Shown piece after piece: positions 23,489 to 30,619 of a stretch of 30,787 nucleotides of DNA; within the stretch, counting starts at the first letter, position 1, and every line of letters starts with the position of its first letter. Position numbers and translations under genes: made by a program. Source of the stretch: CAYPZT01 sp964415435 (GTDB taxonomy: Bacteria; Patescibacteriota; Microgenomatia; UBA1406; GWC2-37-13); assembly GCA_964415435.1 (NCBI GenBank), contig CAYPZT010000011.1:1-30787 (forward strand). The letters are read 5' to 3'. The notes beneath the pieces were generated by a model. That model did not search any database. It saw nothing but the letters and a program-made list of their open reading frames with translations, and was not told where the DNA came from.

Positions 23489-24682
23489 ATGGACAGCATC
23501 TACAGAAAATCTTTGGAATTTCATAAGAAATATCGCGGCAAAATAAAAATAGAACCACTCACTCCTGTTCGCAACAAGAAAGATCTGTCTCTTGCGTATA
23601 CACCGGGTGTAGCAGAACCCTCGCGTGCGATAGCAAAAAATCCATCACTATCTTTTGATCTTACCTGGCGCGGCAGGACAGTTGCGGTTATCTCTGACGG
23701 ATCAGCTGTTCTCGGAATGGGAAATATCGGCCCCGAAGCGGCTTTACCTGTTATGGAGGGAAAAGCACTCCTTCTCAAAGAGTTTGGCGGTGTAGATGCG
23801 GTACCTATTGTTGTCAACAGCCAGGATGCCTCGAAAATTGTGGAGTTTGTAAGGCAGATAGCTCCTTCTTTTGCAGGAATAAATTTGGAGGACATCTCGG
23901 CCCCTCGCTGTTTCCAGATAGAAGAAGAACTTCAGCAAATCGGAATACCTGTATTTCACGATGATCAGCACGGAACTGCCATAGTGGTTGCCGCCGCTCT
24001 TCGGAATGCGGCAAAAGTAGTAGGGAAACCGTACGAATCGTTAAAAGTGGTGATTGTAGGCGCTGGAGCGGCGGGTCTTGCGGTTGCACGTATGATCTTA
24101 GGGTTAAACTGTTCGGCTTTTGTTTGTGAAAGAATACCGGGTCACGCGGCCGTCAAGGATGTGATCGTGGTCGACCGAGACGGGGCACTTTTCACGGGAC
24201 GCGATAATCAGAATATATACAAGCAGGCAATTGCAGGTATTTCAAATACTGAGAAAAAACAGGGCAGACTCAATGAGATTATAAAAGGGGCAGATGCCGT
24301 TATCGGTGTCTCGGGGCCAAAAAATATAACCGCCGGTATGATACGGAGTATGGCAGTTAGACCTATTGTATTTGCAATGGCAAATCCAGTACCTGAAATA
24401 ATGCCCGATGAGGCGTACAAGGCAGGCGCGTATGTGGTTGCGACTGGAAGAAGTGATTTTCCTAATCAGATCAACAATGTACTAGCATTTCCCGGAGTAT
24501 TTCAAGCTGTCGTAAAAGGGAGACTCACCTCGGTTTCTCAGTCCATGAAGGAAGCCGCCTCACAGGCGCTCGCATCATTGGTGAGAAAGCCTACCCGCGA
24601 TTATATTATTCCTGACCCTTTTTATCCGAAACTCGCCGATCATTTGGCCAAATCGATCCTCTCCGCACGGTCTTCAAAATAG
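23489..24682 (+). CDS. NAD(P)-dependent malic enzyme
   Basis: 397 residues, the short bacterial form without a phosphotransacetylase extension. Motifs in order: LAYTPGVAEPSRAI with catalytic Y37, SDGSAVLGMGNIGPEAALPVMEGK with K92, INLEDISAPRCFQIEEEL with metal ligands E134/D135, FHDDQHGTA with D158/D159, and the Rossmann GAGAAG at 191-196. GVSGPKNIT, FAMANPVPEI and GRSDFPNQINNVLAFPG complete the family pattern. It decarboxylates malate to pyruvate with NAD(P)H formation in the cytoplasm, a plausible redox and pyruvate source in a fermentative cell. It is the first + gene of this block. Confidence 0.95.
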   Translation: MDSIYRKSLEFHKKYRGKIKIEPLTPVRNKKDLSLAYTPGVAEPSRAIAKNPSLSFDLTWRGRTVAVISDGSAVLGMGNIGPEAALPVMEGKALLLKEFGGVDAVPIVVNSQDASKIVEFVRQIAPSFAGINLEDISAPRCFQIEEELQQIGIPVFHDDQHGTAIVVAAALRNAAKVVGKPYESLKVVIVGAGAAGLAVARMILGLNCSAFVCERIPGHAAVKDVIVVDRDGALFTGRDNQNIYKQAIAGISNTEKKQGRLNEIIKGADAVIGVSGPKNITAGMIRSMAVRPIVFAMANPVPEIMPDEAYKAGAYVVATGRSDFPNQINNVLAFPGVFQAVVKGRLTSVSQSMKEAASQALASLVRKPTRDYIIPDPFYPKLADHLAKSILSARSSK

Positions 24683-24718
24683 CGTTCTATTTCATATAGT
24701 TATTTAACATTTGCCTGC

Positions 24719-24735
24719 TACAATACGCATATAGA
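24719..24735 (+). promoter_or_regulatory. Two candidate -10 elements for the histidine kinase gene
   Basis: TACAAT (24719-24724), preceded by TGC, and TATAGA (24730-24735), which ends six bases before the ATG. Either gives a very short or absent leader. Confidence 0.4.
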
Positions 24736-24741
24736 ATCAGT

Positions 24742-26193
24742 ATGAGGAGAGTATTCCAGTATCTGAATCCAATCGCTCATTTAGGAAATCGAGACTACTC
24801 AGTTCTCTTTCCCTTCTTTACCGGTCTCCTGGCAGCTTTGTTAGGAGAGTTACTTCAGAAATTTGTGATTTTTCACGATTCATTCCAGGGATTGTATGCA
24901 ATCCTCGTTTTTATTGCTCTCATAATTTATTTTTCATTCAGAAAAGGAATTCGCGGCGGATTAATGATGGTTGCAATAACCATCTCTTACTATCTTTATA
25001 TTATTTTCTTTACGCAGTCACCCGAACAAAGAAGGTCAGGTCTTGAAACAACTGCGGTCTTAACAGTTCTTTATGTTCTTCTTGCGTTTATTATCGGATG
25101 GCTCAAACAGACGATAGACCACCTGATAGAAAGGGAGTCGGATGAGAAAATACGTCTCCTTACCATTATTGAACAGTTACCAGTCGGCGTGGTGATTACC
25201 GACAGTAAAGGCATGGTAGTACAAAGCAATAAACGAGTTGATAAGATACTGGACATAAAAGTTAGATTGGGAAGTTGGGTAGGGCACGATACCCTCGTTT
25301 CGGGTATAACTGAGGATGGCGTCGAGGTAGATGCTTCTCACTCACCGCTTGCCTATGTCTTGACAAAAGGGAAAGCTCTTGTTGGTAAGGAATTTGTTCT
25401 TAAAAAGAGTTCAGGAAAGCAGACACACCTTCTTGTAAATACTTCGCCCATCCGTAATCGGCAGGGCAAAATAATTGCTGCTGCGGCAATTATAAATGAT
25501 ATAACACAGCAAAGGGAGATGGAAAAAAGGAAGGACGACTTCGTAAATATGGCGTCCCATGAACTAAAGACCCCTCTGACGAGCATGAAAATATATACAG
25601 ATCTTCTCGCTGCTCATGCCAAGGAAAGTACAGATGTAAAGTCCATGAAACTAGTTAAAACTATTCATGAACAAACTGACAGACTGCAAGAACTTGTGGA
25701 GGATCTTTTGGACGTTTCGCGCTTACAGACGGGGAAACTGTCATTTAACAAGGAAGAATTTAGGCTTGATGAACTGATAAAGCAGATTGTAGAAGAGCTC
25801 AAAATTCCGGATGGACAAAATATCCTCTTCAAAAAACCTACAATCATTAAGGTGACTGCGGATAAGTTTCGTATATATCAGGTAATAGCAAATTTTATTC
25901 TAAATGCCCAGAAATATTCCCCTCGCAGATCGACAATTGTCATAACCGCTAACCGAAAAAATGGCGATGCATACGTAACTGTGCAGGATAAGGGAATAGG
26001 GATTGCACAGGATCAGCAAGGAAAAATATTTGAAAAGCTATACCAGGTAACCGATGACCATGCCAAGACATTCCCTGGTTTCGGTATGGGACTTTATATT
26101 GCCAAAGAAATCATAGAGAGACATAAGGGGAAAATCGGCGTCATGAGTGAAAAAGGAAAAGGATCAACTTTTTACTTTACCTTACCATTATAA
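24742..26193 (+). CDS. Membrane sensor histidine kinase with PAS domain
   Basis: 483 residues. Four N-terminal membrane helices (about 20-48, 50-67, 72-93, 103-121) resemble the KdpD/DUF4118 membrane unit with almost no outside loops, so it may sense a membrane or internal state. A PAS domain follows (about 135-255, LLTIIEQLPVGVVITDSKGMVVQSN). The HisKA domain has the phospho-acceptor H273 in MASHELKTPLTSM. The HATPase domain has the N box (NFILNAQKYS), G1 DKGIGIA (416-422) and G2 GFGMGLYIAKEI. It should autophosphorylate and pass phosphate to the lone receiver encoded next. The ligand is unknown. Confidence 0.93.
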   Translation: MRRVFQYLNPIAHLGNRDYSVLFPFFTGLLAALLGELLQKFVIFHDSFQGLYAILVFIALIIYFSFRKGIRGGLMMVAITISYYLYIIFFTQSPEQRRSGLETTAVLTVLYVLLAFIIGWLKQTIDHLIERESDEKIRLLTIIEQLPVGVVITDSKGMVVQSNKRVDKILDIKVRLGSWVGHDTLVSGITEDGVEVDASHSPLAYVLTKGKALVGKEFVLKKSSGKQTHLLVNTSPIRNRQGKIIAAAAIINDITQQREMEKRKDDFVNMASHELKTPLTSMKIYTDLLAAHAKESTDVKSMKLVKTIHEQTDRLQELVEDLLDVSRLQTGKLSFNKEEFRLDELIKQIVEELKIPDGQNILFKKPTIIKVTADKFRIYQVIANFILNAQKYSPRRSTIVITANRKNGDAYVTVQDKGIGIAQDQQGKIFEKLYQVTDDHAKTFPGFGMGLYIAKEIIERHKGKIGVMSEKGKGSTFYFTLPL

Positions 26194-26194
26194 T
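26189..26194 (+). promoter_or_regulatory. -10 element across the kinase stop codon
   Basis: TATAAT overlaps the kinase stop and ends six bases before the receiver ATG at 26201, allowing separate leaderless transcription of the receiver. Confidence 0.5.
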
Positions 26195-26200
26195 AATCCA

Positions 26201-26575
26201 ATGGCTTATAGAATATTGGTTGTGGATGATGATGAGGGGATCGCTGACGCAGTTAGTCTGATTCTTCGGGAAGAAGGTTATCATATCCGTGTCCTCATGC
26301 AGGGCGAGAAAACCTATAAGGAGGCGATTACCTTTCGACCGCACCTCATTCTTCTTGATGTTCTCCTATCCGGAAACGACGGAAGGCATATCTGCAAAAA
26401 GCTCAAAGAAGACAAGAAAACGAAGAACATTCCCATTATCATGTTATCAGCTCATCCTACCGCCGGCAACGATGCGCTGGAAAGTGGAGCGGATGATTTC
26501 ATTCCAAAACCTTTTGAAACCCAGAGCCTTCTCGACAAAATTAAATCACTTTTACACAAATCATCTCCTCACTAG
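26201..26575 (+). CDS. Single-domain response regulator (receiver only)
   Basis: 124 residues, one receiver domain: acidic pocket VVDDDEG (D9-D11), phospho-acceptor D53 in LILLDVLLSGNDG, S83 in MLSAH and K103 in PKPFE. There is no output domain, so it acts by protein contact or as a phosphorelay step, like CheY, DivK or Spo0F. It lies eight bases after the kinase, its likely partner. An upstream in-frame ATG at 26147 lies within the kinase gene and upstream of the -10, so the start at 26201 is preferred. Its last 15 bases overlap the convergent antiporter gene. Confidence 0.92.
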   Translation: MAYRILVVDDDEGIADAVSLILREEGYHIRVLMQGEKTYKEAITFRPHLILLDVLLSGNDGRHICKKLKEDKKTKNIPIIMLSAHPTAGNDALESGADDFIPKPFETQSLLDKIKSLLHKSSPH

Positions 26576-27488
26576 TTCCAGGATCAGAAAGCAAACGTAG
26601 ACAGCCAGAAGTATAAGTCCGTCTGACCTGGAAATATATTTTTTGTATACAGAAAGAAGATAGAATGCGCTAAGTCCCAATGATAAGAATATAAAGGTGA
26701 CTATAAAGTTGTTTACCGTAAGCACCTCTCCTCTGTTAAGTATAGTAAACAGCCCAAACAAGAAAACGTTAGCAGAAGCGGAGCCCATAAAGCCTCCCAT
26801 TGCAAGATTCTTCTGCCCCGATACGATTGAGCGAATTGCAAGTGTGAGTTCAGGTAAATTGGTTCCTACAGAGATAAGGACAAGGCTTAGATAAAAAGGC
26901 GAAATATTGAAAACATTTCCAAAGTAGATGGTCTTCTCGACGATCATGTTGCTTGAAAAATAGACGATGAGTATTCCGGCGATTATCTTGAGCAGGTCTT
27001 TGTAGGAATAGACCTTCAAATTAAGTATACGGCTGTTGTCACGGTCAAAGATACCATGCTGTCGCTCTACAAGAAAAAAAAGTACAAGATATAGGATTAA
27101 CAGGGTAATCCCCTCGATAACCGTCACACTTTTATCAAGTATGAATATGGAAGGTGCAAGAAGTACCGCTATGACAGTAAGGAGAGTATTCTTTTCAAGC
27201 TCATGTTGGAGGCTGATGCCTTTTCCCAGCACAGCCAATAATGGTATGATGAAAAGAAAAATAACGATCGCACTACCAATAAAATTTCCTATAAAGATCT
27301 CGNNNNNNNNNNAGTCCAACAGAAAAATCGGGTATGGAAGATAGGAGTCCGAGAAATACAAACGAAAACATGAACTGTGATAATCTCAGTCTTCGCGAAA
27401 AAACGGTGATAGTGGAAACCAAGAGTCCCGACCCAAGCCATATGAGAGCAAATGACAGAAGATAGACAAGTGCGTTAACAATGAGCAT
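26561..27488 (-). CDS. Ca2+/cation antiporter (CaCA family), interrupted by a scaffold gap
   Basis: Two pieces in different frames on either side of ten Ns. The N-terminal piece starts MLIVNALVYLLSFALIWLGSGLL and includes the first alpha-repeat start GLLSSIPDFSVG; the C-terminal piece resumes EIFIGNFIGSAI. The second alpha-repeat is LISVGTNLPELTLAIRSIVS with GGFMGSASANVF. About ten helices. The family exchanges Na+, H+ or K+ for Ca2+ across the membrane. The frame break is an assembly gap, not a pseudogene: a true gap length divisible by three restores the frame. The start is the ATG at 27488, seven bases after a TATACT -10. Confidence 0.88.
27303..27312. other. Assembly gap (10 N)
   Basis: Ten Ns inside the antiporter gene. 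Comparing the first alpha-repeat with the second in the same protein suggests about eight missing residues, a true gap near 24 bases. Confidence 0.9.
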
Positions 27489-27495
27489 TCTATTC

Positions 27496-27501
27496 AGTAT
27501 A
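27496..27501 (-). promoter_or_regulatory. -10 element for the antiporter gene
   Basis: Minus-strand TATACT ending seven bases before the ATG at 27488. Confidence 0.45.
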
Positions 27502-27559
27502 GAGGGATATGTATGTGAAGGCAAGAATAGTGTCTTTCAGCCCTTAGGATATAGTAAAA

Positions 27560-27565
27560 TATACT
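27560..27565 (+). promoter_or_regulatory. -10 element abutting tRNA-Gln
   Basis: TATACT ends five bases before the mature tRNA 5' end; an overlapping TAAAAT (27555-27560) is an alternative. Transcription would start at or within a few bases of the mature end. Confidence 0.45.
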
Positions 27566-27570
27566 ACTCT

Positions 27571-27644
27571 TGGGAGATCGTCTAATGGTAGGACAATAGA
27601 CTCTGAATCTATTTATCTTGGTTCGAATCCAAGTCTCCCAGCCA
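27571..27644 (+). tRNA. tRNA-Gln (anticodon CUG), CCA encoded
   Basis: Full cloverleaf: acceptor TGGGAGA/TCTCCCA (seven pairs), D arm GTC-TAATGGTAG-GAC, anticodon stem ATAGA/TCTAT with loop CTCTGAA (anticodon CTG), a 4-nt variable loop, and T arm CTTGG-TTCGAAT-CCAAG. The discriminator is G and CCA is encoded at 27642-27644. The weak U1-A72 end and G73 are typical glutamine identity features. There is no intron. Confidence 0.95.
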
Positions 27645-27738
27645 TCCTTTACTGAAGTTATAGGATTACTTCGGTCAAAGAACCCTAGATTATTCAGTTC
27701 TTGCATATTTTTGATAAAAGTCAGTGGTAATAAGAGGG

Positions 27739-27755
27739 AATGGTATGCTACCATT
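27739..27755 (+). promoter_or_regulatory. Extended -10 inside a 17-bp palindrome before the VOC gene
   Basis: AATGGTA-TGC-TACCATT has perfect 7-bp arms and contains TGG followed by TATGCT (27744-27749), a plausible extended -10. Predicted start near 27756, six bases before the ATG. A repressor bound here would block the promoter; an RNA hairpin is the alternative. Confidence 0.4.
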
Positions 27756-27761
27756 AAGAAA

Positions 27762-28667
27762 ATGCAAAAAATAGTTCCTCATCTTTGGTTTGATAAAGAA
27801 GTTAAGGAAGCCGCCGGCTTTTATACTTCTGTATTTCCAAACTCAAAAGTTACAAGTACTTACACACTCCACAATACTCCACCAGGCGATACCGATGTGG
27901 TGTCATTTAATATTCTGGGATACGAATTTTTGGCAATTAATGGCGGGCCTATCTTTAAATTCAATCCGTCCATTTCTTTCATGGTCAACTTTGATCCATC
28001 ACAAGACAAAGACGCTAAAATACATATCGACGAGATATGGGGCAAACTTATAGAAGGTGGAAAAGCACTTATGGATATTGATAAGTATCCCTTCAGTGAA
28101 CGTTATGGTTGGGTAGAGGACAAATATGGACTCACATGGCAGCTTATTCTCACAAATCCAGAAGGAGAAAAAAGACCACGTATCGTTCCATCCCTCATGT
28201 TTGTTAAAGGGGCATATGGTAAAGCGGAAGAAGCTGTAGATTTTTATATTTCGCTTTTCAAGGATTCCAAGCGCGGTGCACTTCATCATTACCCTGCAGA
28301 TATGGGACCTCAGACAGAAGGAAAGGTCATGTTTAGTGACTTTAAACTGGCAGGACAATGGTTTGCCGCTATGGACGGGGCAGGTAAACACGAATTTACA
28401 TTTAATGAGGCAGTTTCTCTGATGGTAAATTGCGAAGATCAAGTAGAAATTGACTATTTTTGGGAGAAACTATCTGTTTCACCAGAGAATGAGCAATGTG
28501 GTTGGCTTAAGGATAAATATGGTGTCTCATGGCAGATCGTTCCCCGCGATCTTGAGGAGATGATGAGAACGGCTAATCGTGAGCAGCTTGACCGTGTGAC
28601 GCAAGCATTCATGCCAATGAAAAAACTTGATATCGCGACTCTTAAAAAAGCATTTGAAGGAAAATAG
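27762..28667 (+). CDS. Tandem PhnB-like VOC-superfamily protein
   Basis: 301 residues made of two glyoxalase/bleomycin-resistance (VOC) domains. Domain 1 (about 1-130) begins IVPHLWFDKEVKEAAGFYTSVF and includes GWVEDKYGLTWQL; domain 2 (about 140-270) begins VPSLMFVKGAYGKAEEAVDFYISLF and includes GWLKDKYGVSWQIV. These match the PhnB/3-demethylubiquinone methyltransferase-like group, whose substrates are mostly unknown. The frame is open back to 27618, but that part covers the tRNA and lacks similarity, so the ATG at 27762 is chosen. The reductase gene follows after two bases. The pair is common in free-living soil bacteria, so acquisition by transfer is possible. Confidence 0.87.
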   Translation: MQKIVPHLWFDKEVKEAAGFYTSVFPNSKVTSTYTLHNTPPGDTDVVSFNILGYEFLAINGGPIFKFNPSISFMVNFDPSQDKDAKIHIDEIWGKLIEGGKALMDIDKYPFSERYGWVEDKYGLTWQLILTNPEGEKRPRIVPSLMFVKGAYGKAEEAVDFYISLFKDSKRGALHHYPADMGPQTEGKVMFSDFKLAGQWFAAMDGAGKHEFTFNEAVSLMVNCEDQVEIDYFWEKLSVSPENEQCGWLKDKYGVSWQIVPRDLEEMMRTANREQLDRVTQAFMPMKKLDIATLKKAFEGK

Positions 28668-28669
28668 GC

Positions 28670-29272
28670 ATGAGAAAACTTATTGTCCTGGCATTTGTTA
28701 CTTTAGATGGTGTGATGCAGGCACCAGGCGGTCCCGAAGAGGACAAGAGCGGTGGATTTAAGTACGGTGGATGGGTTGGTCCTTACTTTGATGAAGAGGC
28801 GGGTAAGATGATGGGTGAACAAATGAAACAACCGTTCTCTCTTTTACTCGGTAGAAAAACCTATGAAATATTTGCCGGCTACTGGCCAAAACACGAAGAT
28901 CAATGGCCAGGTGTTAATTCCGCGATTAAGTATGTAGCTTCTCATACTCTCAGAAAAACTAGTTGGGAAAATTCGGTAATCCTAACTGGCGATGTAGTTG
29001 AGGAAATTAAAAAAATAAAAAAAGAGACAGGTCCCTATATACAAGTACATGGAAGCGCAAATCTTATCCAAACACTACTCGAAAACGATTTAGTAGATGA
29101 ACTTTGGCTTAAAACTTTTCCTATTACCCTGGGGAAGGGTAAGCGTTTATGGAATGGCGGTAGTATTCCAGCGGCTTTTGAACTCACGAAGACTGAAGCT
29201 ACTCCAGGAGGAGTGATCTTTGCCAACTACAAGCGGGCAGGAAATGTTAAGACACAGACAATAGGTGAGTAA
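28670..29272 (+). CDS. Dihydrofolate reductase-like (RibD C-terminal domain) protein
   Basis: 200 residues, one RibD-C/DHFR-like fold: KLIVLAFVTLDGVMQAPGG at the start, LLLGRKTYEIFAGYWP (about 58-74), a central VILTGDVVEEIKKIK, YIQVHGSANLIQTLLENDLVDELWL and the KRLWNGGSIPAAFEL end. YyaP/YwjB-like members bind NADPH; physiological substrates are mostly unknown, and true folate reduction is not implied. It starts two bases after the VOC stop, with GAAGGA about nine bases before its ATG, so the pair is one transcript. Confidence 0.88.
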   Translation: MRKLIVLAFVTLDGVMQAPGGPEEDKSGGFKYGGWVGPYFDEEAGKMMGEQMKQPFSLLLGRKTYEIFAGYWPKHEDQWPGVNSAIKYVASHTLRKTSWENSVILTGDVVEEIKKIKKETGPYIQVHGSANLIQTLLENDLVDELWLKTFPITLGKGKRLWNGGSIPAAFELTKTEATPGGVIFANYKRAGNVKTQTIGE

Positions 29273-29298
29273 TTTCTTCAAAACACTTTTATTATTGC

Positions 29299-29304
29299 TA
29301 TAAT
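29299..29304 (+). promoter_or_regulatory. Extended -10, leaderless-type GTG start
   Basis: TGC followed by TATAAT, ending six bases before the GTG at 29311. Confidence 0.55.
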
Positions 29305-29310
29305 CGTTGA

Positions 29311-30162
29311 GTGAATAGTATTCAAAGACTCCTTGAAGATACGTTTCATGAAACAGGGTGGGATATTAATCTTCCTTCCGACGGGTGGGAAAAAACTTCA
29401 TTTATAGCCTCACTGAAAAACAAAAAATATTTTATAAAACTAGGCATTAATCCGGATGTTATGTTGAGACTCTCAGAAATTCGTGTTACAAGCACTGTTC
29501 TGAAAACGGGTATTCTGGACGGCGAATATTATATGATTCAGGAATTTATAAAAGGTGTATATGTGCCGAAGGAATGGCTATTGAAGAATCCTCATAAGCT
29601 TACCTCTATAATACTAAAGTATCAAAACGATATTCGGTTGAAAGAAGTCATTCAGAAAAATATGCCGGCCCAATATTTGACTATAGACGGTGAGTTGGAT
29701 GACTTACTCAGTCAAATTACTCCTTTTCCTTCATCAAAAGAGCATTCGGACGTAATAGAGGGAATAAATAATTTAAAGACAAGATACAAAAAACTTCAGC
29801 TTAATAAGCTCGTTCCAGTCCATGATGATCCTAATACAAAAAATATTTTTCTGCAAAATGAAGAGCTCCTTATGATCGATTGGAACAAGATCAGACTTTC
29901 AGATTCATTTAGTGATATAGGCGCAATATTATGGTGGTATATTCCTTCTGAAAAATGGAATCTTTTTTTAAAAAGTTATGGTGTTCAAGAGTCAGATGAG
30001 ATACTGGAAAGAGTCTATCTCGCGGCGGCAAAAATGTCGATGGGCTTTACAATATGGAACATACTCCACAAAAAGAATTACAAAGATTCATTCAATGATT
30101 TTAGAGCGGCAATAGCTCATAAGGACAATCCTAGAGCATGGTATGCAGACAAAAAGTTTTAA
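29311..30162 (+). CDS. APH/choline-kinase-like phosphotransferase
   Basis: 283 residues from a GTG. A kinase-like small-molecule phosphotransferase: candidate ATP-binding lysine K43 in KKYFIKLG, a hinge-like MIQEFIKGVYVP, the catalytic loop VHDDPNTKNIF (171-181, replacing the usual HGDxxxxN) and the metal-binding DW (190-191) in MIDWNKIRLSD. Members phosphorylate aminoglycosides, choline, sugars or other small alcohols; the substrate cannot be told and resistance should not be assumed. The GTG is chosen because the -10 ends six bases before it. Confidence 0.82.
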   Translation: MNSIQRLLEDTFHETGWDINLPSDGWEKTSFIASLKNKKYFIKLGINPDVMLRLSEIRVTSTVLKTGILDGEYYMIQEFIKGVYVPKEWLLKNPHKLTSIILKYQNDIRLKEVIQKNMPAQYLTIDGELDDLLSQITPFPSSKEHSDVIEGINNLKTRYKKLQLNKLVPVHDDPNTKNIFLQNEELLMIDWNKIRLSDSFSDIGAILWWYIPSEKWNLFLKSYGVQESDEILERVYLAAAKMSMGFTIWNILHKKNYKDSFNDFRAAIAHKDNPRAWYADKKF

Positions 30163-30170
30163 TATATTGA

Positions 30171-30176
30171 TATACT
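30171..30176 (+). promoter_or_regulatory. Extended -10, leaderless-type start
   Basis: TGA followed by TATACT, ending six bases before the ATG at 30183. Confidence 0.55.
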
Positions 30177-30182
30177 TGCCTC

Positions 30183-30605
30183 ATGAAAAAGTATTGGATT
30201 AGTGTAGTCCCTAAGGAGCGCGTCAGTGCGGCCGTTGCGCAAGGCATCATGCAGTCGCAAGGAATTGAGGCTCATTTAAACAGATTGAATCAACATGACT
30301 GGGTTATCTTTTATTCTCCTCGAGCGGATATTGCTGGTACCACTAAACTACAGACTTTTACTGCAGTTGGCCAGATGGCAGATAGCACCATTTTTCCGAT
30401 CAAAAATTCTCCTGTATCTAAAGCTTTTGGACGAAAAGTAACGTATGTGCAGTCAAAAGAAATACCCCTGATACCCCTTATTCAAAAAGTAGCATTTATC
30501 AGAAATAAAAAGCACTGGGGAAGTGTATTTAAAATGAGCCTCATTCAGATATCTCAGGATGATTTTGAATTGGTCACCAAAGCAATGGAAGCAGAGATAG
30601 GATAA
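30183..30605 (+). CDS. EVE-domain protein (UPF0310-like)
   Basis: 140 residues, one EVE domain of the PUA-like fold: KYWISVVPKERVSAAVAQGI, the DWVIFYSPRADIAG strand, LQTFTAVGQMADSTIFPI and FGRKVTYVQSKEIPLIPLI. EVE domains bind modified bases in DNA or RNA, and solo members are often defence- or RNA-linked. The aromatic residues (W5, W35, Y39) suit a base-binding pocket. No partner nuclease is adjacent. It is expressed from its own promoter. Confidence 0.9.
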   Translation: MKKYWISVVPKERVSAAVAQGIMQSQGIEAHLNRLNQHDWVIFYSPRADIAGTTKLQTFTAVGQMADSTIFPIKNSPVSKAFGRKVTYVQSKEIPLIPLIQKVAFIRNKKHWGSVFKMSLIQISQDDFELVTKAMEAEIG

Positions 30606-30607
30606 TC

Positions 30608-30613
30608 TATAAT
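30608..30613 (+). promoter_or_regulatory. -10 element, leaderless-type start
   Basis: TATAAT ending six bases before the ATG at 30620. Confidence 0.55.
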
Positions 30614-30619
30614 TAACAC

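Noticed and set aside
26561..27488. The antiporter as a frameshifted pseudogene.
   Set aside because: The frame break coincides with ten Ns, and both pieces are otherwise intact and complementary.
27678..27702. AAGAAC/GTTCTT hairpin followed by a short T run after the tRNA as its terminator.
   Set aside because: The stem is only 6 A/T-rich pairs with a 13-nt loop and the T run is displaced; too weak to call.
27618..27761. A 48-residue N-terminal extension of the VOC protein reading through the tRNA-Gln 3' half.
   Set aside because: It overlaps the tRNA and has no similarity to the family; the conserved domain begins at the ATG at 27762.
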